The notes under the pieces: model-generated
The model's database searches: none
What the model was told of the DNA's origin: nothing
What the model saw: the letters and a program-made list of their open reading frames with translations, nothing else
NCBI RefSeq assembly: GCF_036884655.1
Contig: NC_088331.1
Coordinates: 15,533,501 to 15,597,500 of the forward strand
Source of the DNA: Musa acuminata AAA Group
Lineage: Eukaryota; Streptophyta; Magnoliopsida; Zingiberales; Musaceae
DNA length: 64,000 nt
Reading direction: 5' to 3'
Made by a program: the position numbers and the translations under genes
In this document: piece by piece, positions 1 through 13,400 of the stretch
Numbering within the stretch: the stretch's first letter is position 1
Layout of the letters: each line of letters begins with the position of its first letter

Positions 1-1076
1 ATGGGAGCATGGTTTAACCAACTGCAAGATCAAGTATTTTTGCACCTGTGACTATAGTAATTTTTGACATTTTCCTTTTTGAGTAAATATATAAATAACT
101 TAAAGCTCTAGAAAATGAATTAAACAACATAAGTAATCACCGTTTGAATCCTGTACAATGTAGACAGTGAAGCATGAATGATTCTAATTACCTATCGTAT
201 TCATACTGAATGCATGTAAATCATGATACTTCTAGGATACTTCTTAGAGACATCAGATATGTTCTTGAAGTATTCAATTTTTTAAAATAATCATTCAAAA
301 ATATTAGATACTTTTAGGATACTTCGGGGACAGTAGGTTCTTTCATACTTTCTGGAAGAATTTTGTTGTAATTTAATATTGTTATTTTACTTGTACAGGT
401 GGATATATAATTAGGTAGATTGTTCATAAGTTATTTGGATTAAACATGTGACTATAATGGAAAGACATTTTACTTTATTTATCAATTCTTGTCATCTTTT
501 TTATAAGCTTGACATACTGTGTTCCTAAAAACAATATTTTCACAGGTTGAATAAGTGACAAACAAAAGCATAATACTTATCATGACCTGATAAGTTGACT
601 ATTTTAAGTACTTGGGCTTTTCTATTAGGAGCTTAAAAATTGATCAAGTGACATTATTTCTGCAATCATTGTAAATAAGCAAGAGACAGAATGAGTGTTG
701 GGTGAGCGGTGTAGACATCTTCAAGACTTCAAGTTGCTAAAATCATTGAGAAGCAAGTGCACCTTAAGAGTCAGTCCATCTAAAAAGTTGGTCTCTATAT
801 TGTAAATTTTGTTTGCAAGCAAAATATTTTTATGCAGCTCTATGGGTGATTGGCTTCTGCATGTGTACTGAAAATTCTATGATATTTCACTACATTGCTT
901 GGTAAGATAAGTCATAAGTGCATATTTCCATAATTCCATTATTAAATGATCTGGAAAAATACATAGAGTTGATCTGGATACTCAGCAATGATTATAGTAA
1001 CATCATGGGAGAGTCTAATTGAGCAACTAAACTTTTTCACTAGTGTATTCTTTAAAAGAAAGTGAAATTTTACTAC
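1..1076. other. Intron sequence after alpha-mannosidase exon 19
   Basis: AT-rich non-coding sequence, probably the intron after the last visible exon of the minus-strand alpha-mannosidase gene. I searched the minus strand for the expected next segment of the family (the block following the SWIYQ motif) and did not find it. A possible splice acceptor lies near position 24 on the minus strand, but the few codons after it do not resemble the family, so I do not call an exon. Confidence 0.5.
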
Positions 1077-1445
1077 CTGATATATCCATGAATTGAATTG
1101 CTGGTAGACTTCATCCACTAATGGTCCACGCATAATCTTTAATGGTACCTAAAATATTCATACAAATCTGTCATGATTAATTTTGTATATTAACAAATAT
1201 TTGGTAATAAATGCATATGTAAATTGAAATACCGATCTTGATGAAGGGACCGGTGGAGCCCCATTTGGCCTGAAAATATATGCTCCAGATGCCTAAAAAG
1301 ATCATCATGCATGTGAAAGATATCAAACAATTAAGTTGCATACATGATTTCTCAACATCAATAAAATCAAGTAATATACTTGTGGATCTGTGTCCCCGCT
1401 GCTTGCTCCATACCACAGATAGTTTTGCTGTATGGATATATCCAC
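1077..1445 (-). CDS. Alpha-mannosidase exons 17-19: C-terminal beta region
   Basis: Exons 1445-1380, 1292-1233 and 1148-1077, all phase 0. They read [20 protein letters not shown], then [14 protein letters not shown], then [20 protein letters not shown] followed by WIYQ. The order and motifs (YLWY, ASGAY.FRPNG, RGPL.DEV.Q..NSWI) match the middle of the C-terminal half of plant GH38 proteins. The two short introns between them are 87 and 84 bp. The remaining exons are expected beyond position 1. Confidence 0.88.
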
Positions 1446-4400
1446 CTTATGTAGAAAAAAACATTGGACAAAGTACAAACAGTAAGATTTAATTTGACTG
1501 AAGTTTCAACTTTCAAACAACACAATGAAGCTTTACCTGAGAATACATATGTATCAAGGAATTAGGAATAAACATTCACATTAATACAATAAACAATGAA
1601 AAAAAAAGGATAAGGAATAGATTTATTGGCTATCAGGATAGCAAATATAGTTTCTTATAACCAAATAAAAGATTTTTTGTCTAGATTAGGATAAGGGAAT
1701 AGCTACCTAAGAGACCTTAAGATTCTCATTTTTGCAACATTTAGTTTTCAGCATCATGTAAGAGGGGATCCTATAAAATTTTCCAGAACCACTTGAGATT
1801 TTATTGAGGTTTTAAGCATATAAATAGCTAAAATTAAATTGCTTTTCATAGTAACTCCAACTTTCCATCTAGAACAAAGATGGCTTGCATGAATTAAATG
1901 GCAAGGCAATGTGAACTACGATGCAATGCTAGAATTCCTGATTGAAAAATCCATGAACTAAATATTATATCTCTTGGCTTCAGTAATACTTTTGGAGTTC
2001 TTGCCTGTCCATTATAGAATGATAATTAACTGGATGATGTCTGGTATGCACAATCTCACTAGTTCATAAAACAAACATGTGCTAAGGGACTGACAACCAG
2101 ATTAGCTGCTTTATGAACATATCAGTACTAGCAAAATTAGTGCTCTACTAAGTGTATTTGTAATATGAGAGTTGGAGAAAGTTCTGAAATTATGCATCTA
2201 AAGTTTTTGTTTATATTGCTGTAAATATCAATGATTCAAATAACAACTGCACCACCATTACAGTCCATTTTTTACCAATCCGTCAAAGGAGAGGCATAAA
2301 GATTGGGCCATTTCATGCCATCCAACAAGAAACTGAGCACACCGCATAGTATACTTACTATACCAGGTGTGCCAGCAGATATGCTTCTCCTACCATGCAT
2401 ACAGTCCAGTTTTTGACTATTAGAGCCAAGAAACTGGACAGTCAGAATATCACCTGGTTTCCAAATCCATCTTTCCAGCCATTAAGTCTCTTTTCAAACC
2501 TTTTCTTAGTCTTTTTACCCCATCTCAATTTCAGCCTCTTCTTTTCTGATTTCTTCATCAAATACTTTCAATCGCACTTTCATACTCAGTTATCAAATTC
2601 GAGGCCAGTCTCAAGCAATTGAAAATCCATTCTCAAGAAATCATCTCACTTTTATCCCAAGAAAGGTAAATCAAAATCCAAAATTTAAAATTATTCACTT
2701 ATATTTTGTTGAGTAAAGTTATATTCATGTATTTTCTTCCTAAGAAGCATGGACATGACGGCACATCATTTTAAAAAAAATTAAGATATCACACGACAAG
2801 AACACATGGATTTTTTTAATCTATATATATAATACTCTATTAATATAAGTTTTATGGTATTTATACTTAATTTTTTTAAACTCAATAATTTGAACAAATA
2901 AATATCATCATACAATCAAAACAATTAAAATCATCTAAATGTAAGTATCCAAAATAAAGATTGAGTACCTCAAATAATATTTACAATCTCTAGATATAAT
3001 AGATATATATTTCCTTGCAATGATCTCAACCTTTGTTTCCTTACAATGCTGATGATCCGTCTCCATGTAGAATCCAAAGCAGATGGCCCTCACATGAGGG
3101 CCACACAAGCATAGCACTGCATGTGAGGGTCACACGACGAAGTGCACGAGAGCGGTGTCGTGTCCCACAAATAAAAATGAAAATAAATAAAAAAAGTCAT
3201 GACTAGACATGTGACGGACACGTGTCCAACCATGTCGATGATGTATGTGTCCAACACGTGTCAAACACAGACACGTCCACCAAAATCACATGTCCATGCT
3301 TCTTAGCTTCTCCTTAAGGTCATGATTTCGTGGATTCGGACTAGAATTTTAGGTTTTTTGTTAATTTTATGGATGAATACCATATGTGAAATGAGATTTT
3401 TTTTTGCAACTTGAGGACAATTCATTTAGTTCTGGCCAATATCTAATGGATCCAATCAGCATTCATTAGGAATGTGTTAAAAATTTGTCTAGATCTGTTC
3501 GGATCTAACATATATTAAATGTCGATCCTACCTAGATCCACATAGATGTGACCTTGATATTCGTAAATCTAGACTAAAATCCGCACAGATTGGACCTATA
3601 TATTAGTAGATCTAACTTCAATCCACATTAATCTAGCCCAAATCCATGTGTATCCAAACTAAAATCCATATAATCCCAGCTGAGATCTGAACTATACCTA
3701 TGCATTTAGAGGCCTAATCTAAATGGATCTGACCTTAACATCGAATATCAAATATAAATTTAATAATTACCTTTTGAAGTTGAGTGGTGCCTCAAACTTA
3801 GATGATCCATATTTAACTCAAAGAAAGCAGCAATGTGGATCCGATCATAGACCACTTCATCAGCAGATGCAAGATATAACTGACACATGTTCACCTTGAT
3901 GCACACCAAAGTTAACATCTGGTTTTTTTAAAGATGCTTGGAGAAACTTGCATATGTTTGTTTATCAGGAATCCCAAGTTGGACTCCCATGAACTGGACA
4001 AAGAAATAGGAGTTTAATAGTATATGACTTGAACTGATAACAGATTGAATGTGCAGTAGAGAGTGTCAATGATCCACTTCTATTGTCCATCTCATTTTGT
4101 TTCAAAGGCAATTGAGGAAGAGGAATGACAAGGTCATAGGAGGAGGCTGCTCAGGATACAGAAGAGCACATCCAATGTCAGGTTGTGGACATGATATAAA
4201 TCAGTCCTCCATGGCTCATGGCAGAGCACATTAAATCACTAATTTAGCCATCATGTAAGAGAAAATTTTGTTCCTCACAGTCAATTGATACTTTGGACTA
4301 TCGGTAGACAGATAAGTGGAGCTTGGCCTAAGGAACAGTATGTCAATCATCCACGATGAAGATCATGGTGCACATGGATCCATGTGACTTTTTTTATGGC

Positions 4401-7400
4401 CAAAAAGATAAGGGCAAGAGGAAGACAATGGATGACTATGGAAGATGAGACAGAATTCATATGACCTCAAATGAAAATTTACACTCATATTCACACTTTC
4501 TACTAGCACGGATTTCATAACTAACGGTTTCATGGTGATAATTGATTATTTTTCTTGGAGTCGGATATGTCATTTGGCACAACACTAGTACAGTTATGAC
4601 AATCATAGTTTTACAGCAGTACATCCTGCAGAGTCATACTTGCATAGTTGCTTTTGCCATAGGAGCCTGATGCAACACGGGTTATTGACTACTAACATGT
4701 TATTCTATTAATAACACACTATTTACTAGCATCAAATACCATAAGAAGAGTTTCATGCATCTTGGATTTTGATACTGAAATCAATTGATAAATTAATGAT
4801 CCAATCTGTGTTGAGATAAATATTACAAGATTAACTACGATAATGGTTAAGGCATAAAGCAAATATTGGGCCAGAGTCAAAGATCGGATGATATGGTGAA
4901 GATTCGAACGATGTGCCGGAAGCTCGCCGAGAGTTCGTTGGGAGTTCGCTGAGAGCTCATCGAGAGTTCGTCAAAAGCTCACCGAAAGCTCGTCGGGAGT
5001 TCATCAAAAGCTCACCGAGAGTTCATCAGGAGTTCGCTGAGAGTTCGTCGGGAGTTCCCCAAAGGCATGCAGAAAAGTTCACCGGAAATTCTTCGAGACT
5101 TCGCCGGAAGAATGATTGACATACCGGACAAAGATTGCTTAGCTAATACCTTAATTATCGTAGTTAGAACTTAGATTGAGTAAGAATTGAGAGGTAATCC
5201 CACTAACTCAGTTAGGGGACAACTGGGCCCAAGGCAAGGATGAGTTGGGCCGGATAGAAGGCCCACTCGGCCACTTGGAGCCATGCCAGGCGGTGGCACC
5301 GACCAGGGTGGGTGGTGGTATCGCCTAGACTGGGCAGTGGTACTACCGACCATAGAGGTTGTCAGGCGGTAGTACCGCCAGAGCCCAGTCTCCGAGGCTC
5401 TATCAGGCGGTAGTACCGCCAAACTAGGTGGTGGTACCGTCGAGTGTCAAGAGTATCAAACAATGGTACCTCCAACACCCCGAAAGTCCGGGAAGAGATT
5501 TTTTTGCTTCAATTCTAAAACCTTTAGGGCCCCTATAAATACCCCACTCCTTTCTGCATGAAAGGGTAACAAAGGCTATAATAAAGTGTGAAAAAATCTT
5601 TGAGTGTTGGGGTTTAAGAGTGTTGTAAAAAGAGCTAAGAGTCCTCCTCCTCTTTCTTCAGCTTTGTAATCATTAGAGAAGAAGTGTGAGGGTTGTAAGG
5701 GTTGTCTCCTAAACCCGTAAAAAGGAGAAAGCTTTGTAAGAAGGTGATTGGTCTTCTCATTAGTGGACACTAGTGACCTCAACGGAAGAGGAATCAAAAG
5801 TGGATGTATGTCACAATGATCGAACCACTATAAATCTAGTGTGTTCTTTCCTTACTGCTTTCTTTCACTACTTAGCTGCATTCTACACTTTGCATATACT
5901 TTAAATCATTATTTTCATTACTTTCCAATATGGGCTTTGTCGAAACGATTGTATCAAAAGAAATTTTTCGAATCAACAAAATTTTTATCGCTGCACTAAT
6001 TCACCCCCCTCCCCCCTCCCCTCTTAGTGTCGTATTGATACTAACAATTGATAACAGAGCAAGGTTACTCTCAATTTATTTTTAAACCCAAGAGAGATGG
6101 CTTTTGTCAACAATCATGAGGGTCATTCTATCACACGTCCTCCCATGTTCAATGGAACATACTACACTTATTGGAAAACTAGAATGAGGATTTTCTTGAT
6201 TTCTATTGATTTCGAGTTATAGCGTTATGTCGAAAATGGATTTCAAGAGTCTTCTCTTCCAATGAACGATTAGAATGATTTGGAGAAGACTTTCTCTTTG
6301 AATGTCAAAGTTATGAATGTTTTGTTTTGTGCATTAGATAAAAATGAATTCAATCGAGTTTTTATTTGCGAAACGGCTTATGATATTTGGCATACACTTG
6401 AAATCATACACGAAGGCACGACTAGAGTTAAAGAGTCAAAAATCAATCTTTTAGTTCATAGTTATGAATTATTTCACATGAAACCAAGCGAGACCATTGG
6501 AGACATAGACACCCGGTTTACGAATGTCATCAATGGTCTAAAAGCACTTGGTAAAAGTTTTTCTAACCTTGAACTTGTTAACAAGATATTAAGGTCCCTT
6601 CTAAAGAGTTGGGATCCTAAAGTAACCGCAATTCAAGAAGTCAAGGACTTGAACAACTTTCCACTCGAAGAACTTATCTAGTCTTTGATGACCTATGAAA
6701 TGATGTACAATGCACATGAAAAACTTGAGAACAACCTTCCAAATAACAGAAAAGATTTGACACTTAGAACTCAAGAAGACCACTTGAGAGAAAACTCAAG
6801 TGATGATGATGATGATTTGACACTTCTAACAAGAAAATTTAAAAAATTCATAAAAAGAAACAAAACTAAACATGACATTAAAAATAAAAATAAACTTAAA
6901 AAGAATCAAATAATTTGCTATGAATGCAAAAAGCCGGGGCACTTCAAAAGTGAATGTCCCCAAGTGAAGAAGAAGCAATCAAAAAAGAAGAAAGCACTAA
7001 AAGCTACTTAGGACAATTCGAGCGCATCCGAAGACGATGAGCTAACCAACAAAGAAGTCGTAAATTATGCTCTAATGGCACTCAATGACGAGGTAAGTGG
7101 CCTAAACGAATCTCATTTATCTTATACTGAATTACCTAATACTTTTAATGATTTGTTTGATGAATGTAAATTAGTTAGTAAAAAATATAAATTATTAAAA
7201 AATGAGCATTCTTCTCTTGTTAGTAAATTAAATAGATTGAACATTAAGCATGATAATGTAATATTGCCTACTTGTACAAAATATGAAGAATTAAATATGC
7301 TTAAAAAGGAGAATTTGCTACTACATGAAACTTTAGAAAAATTTGAAATAGGAAACAAATCCTTAAACATGATCCTTGTAAAAAGGGATCATGTTCATAG

Positions 7401-10400
7401 AAGAGATGAAATCAACTTTGTAAGTAACACTCTCCAAAACCTAACCATCTTTGTTAAAGGCCCAACTTTGCATGTTTCACCCCGAAACAAATATAATTTT
7501 TGTTACAAATATGGACATTATGCTCATAAATGTCCATTTAAGAGGTATAATCCATATAAGTTAATTTAGGTCCCTAAAGGAACCTTAAATGACTCAATAA
7601 AAAATGATAAGTTAGATAGATCTATTTATGAGAAACCTAAGGTAAAATGAGTACCTAAAAAAAAACCCTCCTTCTTGTAGATATGTTTACAATCATAAAC
7701 TAGGAGCAAGAGATGATACCTTGATAATAGATGCTCAAAGCATATAACCGGAGATCCAACATACTTCTCTAAACTTACTAGCCAAGACGAAGGATTTGTC
7801 ACCGTCGAAGACAACAACAAAAGAAAAATTATTAAAAAAGAAAATATATATGACAAACCAAACATTTTGATTGAAAATATTTTATTAGTAGATGGTTTAA
7901 AGCAAAGAATACAGTTTCGAATAATACCATCTGGTACGGGCGGGATGGACCAGAACGATAGGATACCGGTACACGGACCGCCCGCTACCGGGCGGAACAC
8001 ATAATATCGCCCCATATCAGACGATACAGGGTTATATCGGGTGGTAACAGTCGAAATTTCGATCGTTACCGCCCGACACAGCTTACTGACGGCCGATTTC
8101 AACCAATTAGTTGATCATTGGAGCCCTTTCTCATAGATTTTTAAACTCTTCTTCACTATTATTTTATTCTATTTCACTCTCATACTAACTATCTCAAACT
8201 CTTTTTTTATCACATTTACACTCTCTAAACTCTAGAAAACAACGATTTGTAAATTGAATGAAGGCTAATTTAGGAAGACTAAGAGAAAGAAGTTTCTTTA
8301 ATTAGAGAGCAATTAATATCTTTAATATTATGATTAGTGTATTTAATATTGAGTAATTCGAAATTAGACACTTAATAACTCAAATATTTATATTCCATAT
8401 ATATTAAATATTGAAAGATATTTATGATAGTAAAATAAATTTAATTAAGTTTTATTAAAGTTATTGAATGCTACGATTAATCGTTTTAATGATGATTTAA
8501 TCAAAATTTAATCGTATTATGAAGAATCGCAGTACGGTGATAGTTGGTCATACTTCTCCAAAAAATAGTATGATCCAGAGCAGTAGATCAATAGCGAAAG
8601 TAAAAGCTCTGATATTCACCAATATATACCTCAGGAGCTACCTCAAACAAATATGATTCATGATGATCAGCCTACAATCATCACTACATTGATGCACCAA
8701 TGGCATATAGTGTATCAATACACTATATCGTGGGATCAATTTCATGATCGGGTCCAACAAACATATCATATTGATATGTAGATGTATAGGATTGAGGACC
8801 CCAATCCACCAACTGTGGAGGCTCGTCGTTCATTTTGGTGATAGAATCAACAATCAGGTACATCTACATATGTGATTATTTAATTTATTTAATTTTTAGA
8901 GTTTATATTATAATAAAATAGTCTAATAATTCAAATGATTTTTATATAGATATTTCAATATTTACAGAAGAAAAATTCGTAACGGACTGAAATACGAATC
9001 TTGCACAAAACTATTTCTCAAAGTCCGAAAAAGATATATGATACTATTTTTACCTAATTTACATTGATTTTGCTAAACTTATATTATTACTATATTTATT
9101 TCTAATTTAAAAACCCTATCCTAACTTTTTTTTTAGGTATTTTCGGAGGATTTTACGCCTAATATAGGTGTACCGCTCGATACGCCCTGGCGTACCACTC
9201 GGTACACGGTATCGTATTATACCGAGCCTACCTCGAAACACCGATATGATTCGATATTTCAATTCTTGGTTTAAAGCATAACTTTTTAAGCATTAGCCAA
9301 TTATGTGATAAAGGTTACAATATCAAGTTCAAATCTAATACTTACATTATAGAAATATCATACATGAATAGATCTTTAATTGCCTTAAGGACCAACAATG
9401 TCTATACCATTGATCTTGATGAGTTTTGTAATGAAACTGGCTTTTCAGTTTTAAACAATGATGTTTGGCTTTAGCATAGGAGGTTAGGTCATGCTAGCAT
9501 AAAACTAATCTCTCAAATTTCATTTAGAGAACTTGTAAGAGGAATCTCTAACATCAAGTTTGTCAAAGATGTGATGCATGTCAACTAGGCAAACAAATAA
9601 AAGGTAGTTTCAAGTCAAAGAATCAAATAAGCACATCTAGACCATTGCAATTGATCCATATGGATTTATTTGGACCAATTGATACAACAAGCCTAGGAGA
9701 TAGTAAATACGCCTTTATAATTGTTGATAATTATAGTAGATACACTTGGACATACTTCCTGACACACAAAAGTGATTGTTTAAATATTTTTTAAAATTTT
9801 GTAAACTCGTTCAAAATGAAAAAGGCTTTATGATTGCATCTATATGTAGTGATCATGGTGGTAAATTTCAAAACTGTGATTTTCAAAACTTTTGTGAATC
9901 AAATGAGTACAACCATAATTTTTCTACTCTAAGAAACCCACAACAAAATGGAGTAGTTGAAAGAAAAAATAGGAACTTACAAAAAATGACAAGAACCATG
10001 TTAAACAAACATACCCTACCCAAATATTTTTGGGCCAAAGCCATTAGCACGGCATGTTATGTCATGAATAGGGTTCTAATAAGACCATTATTTTTCAAAA
10101 CTCCCTATGAGTTGTGGAATAACAAAAAACCCAATGTTTTATATTTTAAAGTTTTCGATTGTAAATATTTTATTTTAAACGAAAAAGATGCCTTAAGAAA
10201 ATTTGATGCAAAATCCGATGAAGGTATTTTTCTTTGTTATTCTTCTACTTCTAAAGCATTTCGTATATTTAATAAAAGAAGCTTAGTTATAGAATAATCT
10301 ATTCATGTTATTTTCAATGAGATTTTCGAATCTAAGAAAAATAATTTTGATGATGATTTTGATTTTGATGGTTTAAATTTGAATGAATCCACTCCTCTCA

Positions 10401-13400
10401 CTAGCAAATTGGATGCATCTTCTTCCAAAGAATCCTACCTAAGGATTGAAAGTATGTAGGTGTTCATCCTAAGGAGCTAATCATTGAAGACCCTTCAAAA
10501 GGTGTTCAAACTCGTTCTTCTCTTAAAAATTTTTATGCGAATGCAGCCTTTTTATCTCAGATTGAACCTAAATGTATTGACGAGGCCCTGAAAGATAATT
10601 CATAGGTTATTGTAATACATAAGGAATTAAATCAATTTGAGAGAAATTATGTATAGAAGCTTGTTCCTAAACCTAGTGACCATTTGATAATTGGTACTAA
10701 ATGAGTCTTCAGAAACAAGCAAGATAAACTTGGTATCGTGGTTAGAAACAAAACTAGATTAGTGGCCAAATGATTCAACTAAGAAGAAGGTATCAATGAA
10801 GAAACCTTCATTCCTGTGACTAGTCTTGAAGCTATAAGGATTCTCCTTGCCTATGCTAGTTATAATAATTTGAAGTTATTTCAAGTGGATGTTAAAAGTG
10901 CTTTTCTTGATAGTTTTATTTCCGAAGAAGTTTATGTTAAACAACCACCTGGATTTGAAAATATCACTTTTCCGAATCATGTTTTTAAATTGTCTAAGGC
11001 TCTCTATAGTTTGAAACAAGCTCCGAGGGCTTGGTACGAGAGATTTAGTTTCTTTCTAATTAAGAATAATTTTATGAAAGGCAAGATCGATACTTTATTG
11101 TTTGTAAAATATTTTGAAAATGATTTTCTTATTGTTCAAATTTATATTGATGATAGATAGTTTATTATACCTCATAACAACTAGACCCGATATCATGTTT
11201 AGTGTTGGACTACGCGCTAGGTTTCAATCTAAACCCAAACAATCTCACCTAATAGCTGTTAAGAGAATTTTAAGATATTTAAAAGGAATTCATAATCTAT
11301 GATTATGGTATCCAAAATCAAAAAAATTTAAATTAATGGCCTATGCCGATGCCGACTTTGGTGGATGTAGAATAGATATAAAATCTACATTTGGTACATG
11401 TCAACTCTTAGATCATGCACTTGTTTCTTGGCCTTCCAAAAAATAAAACTCGACTGTATTATCTACAACCGAAGTTGAGTATATAACAACAGGTCCATGT
11501 TATGTACAAGTTATCTGGATGAAGAACGCTTTAGAAGATTATGGAATTCACTTGAAAAACATACCCATAAAATGTGATAACACTAGTGCAATATATTTAA
11601 TAAAAAATCTCATTCAACACTCTAGAACTAAACATATTGATATTATGCATCATTTTATTAAAGATCATGTTAATAATCATGATATATATTTAGAATTTAT
11701 TGATACAAAGCATCAATTAGCAGATATTTTTACAAAACCATTGAATGAACAACAGTTTGATTTCATTAGAAGAGAATTAGGCATGCTAAATCTTCCAAAT
11801 GCATGAATTCCTTTTTCGGATTTCTTAGCATTTCATAACTTGAATTTTTTTTTTAAATCGAGATCGTCTTTCTATTTACAAAAGAAGAGCATTAATTCAT
11901 GGATTTTTTATTAATAACTTGATCTTTTATAAATTCCTATGAATCCTTTTTCCTTCTATTTACAAGAAAAGAGAATTGATTTATGAAGTTTTATTCATGG
12001 ATTTTTGATTCTTCATTTGATGATCCTTTCCTAGGAATTCTTCCTTACTTTACTCACGAAAGAAGAATTTTTATTCATGGACTTTCAGTTTGTGATAATC
12101 ATTTGCAAAAATAGGGATTTGATTTTAAAAAACATATCTTGTTCCTTTATAATGAATCCTTTCTCCTTGCGATAGTAGAGGCTTGATTCAATGAAACTCA
12201 TTTATTATCGATTTCATTTGGTTCAAATCTTTTCATGAATTTTGTTCTTAATTTTTTTTAGAATGAATCCCTCCCTTACTCTTTTTCCTGTTCTTCTTTT
12301 TTTTTATATAACAAAGGAAGAAAGAAACTTGCACATCTTAAGAAGAACCAAAAAACTCATGCACATCTAAAGCAAAGTTTTTACTTAACTTCTCATTTTT
12401 GCTAGCATGGATAAATTGGTATAAAACTTACTTAATATATTTTTAAACACTTGTATTGTTGAATTGCTCCTTTTTGTTAATGGCAAAGGGGAAGAAATGA
12501 TGATTGGTATCAAAATGTTGATTTAAGTATGAAAAATAATGAATGTTTGGTATCATGAAATGATGAATGGTATCATGTTCAAAATATTGATTTAATGTAT
12601 AAAGTGATAAATGCTTAAATTTTTAATGTGTTAGTATCATGTATGATATGCCCAAAGTGATGTTGATTTATTTTTGTTATCATGCATGAAGTGAGGATGA
12701 AATGTAATGATTTGAATTTGTGTATATTTTAATAATGCATAACATATTGATATTTTGATATGATATATTGCATTGAATCACTATGATCGAAAGTGTTTAA
12801 CTTGAATTCAAAGGTTGTGATTTCTTATAAATTTAAGTTTACTTTATCTCGATGTGACATATAGATAGGGGGAGTTAAAGTTAACTCCATCATCAATTGG
12901 TTATCATCATCAAAAAGTGGGAGATTATTGAATCTCGGATTTTGATGATGAAATCAATTGATAAATTAATAATCTAATCCATGTATTGAGATAAGTGTTG
13001 CAAGATTAACTACGATAATGGATAAGGCAAAGAAGATATTGGGCCGGAGTCAAAGATCGAATGATATGGCGAAGATTCGAACGATGTGCCGGAAGCTCGC
13101 CGAGAGTTTGTCGGGAGTTTACCGAGAGTTCGTCAGGAGTTTGTCAAAAGCTCGCCGAGAGTTCATCGGGAGTTCGCTAAGAGTTCGTCAGGAGTTTGCT
13201 AAAAGAATACAGAAAAGTTCATCGGAAGTTCATCGAGACTTTGCCGAAAGAACGATTGACATACCGAACAAAGATTGCTTAGCTAATACTTTAATTGTCG
13301 TAGTTAGAACTTAGAACTTAGATTGAGCTAGGATTAGGAGGTAATCCCACTAACTCAGTTAGAGGCCAATTGGGCCCAAGACAGGGCTGAGTTGGGCAGG

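Noticed and set aside
942..1133. A 63-codon ORF starting [16 protein letters not shown] treated as a separate small gene
   Set aside because: Only its first part is family-like; it is alpha-mannosidase exon 19 read through its donor site into the intron.
4913..5119. Repetitive ORF with [11 protein letters not shown] units, and similar ORFs in the other LTRs
   Set aside because: The period is 11 bp, so units shift frame and the apparent peptide repeat is a by-product of the DNA array in the LTR.
7626..8102. A 158-codon minus-strand ORF in the middle of copia A
   Set aside because: It runs across the boundary of copia A and the nested MULE-like element, resembles no known protein and is an accidental frame in non-coding repeat sequence.
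11807..12910. Possible env-like gene between RNase H and the 3' LTR of copia A
   Set aside because: Some SIRE-lineage elements have such an ORF, but here there is no reading frame of useful length on either strand.
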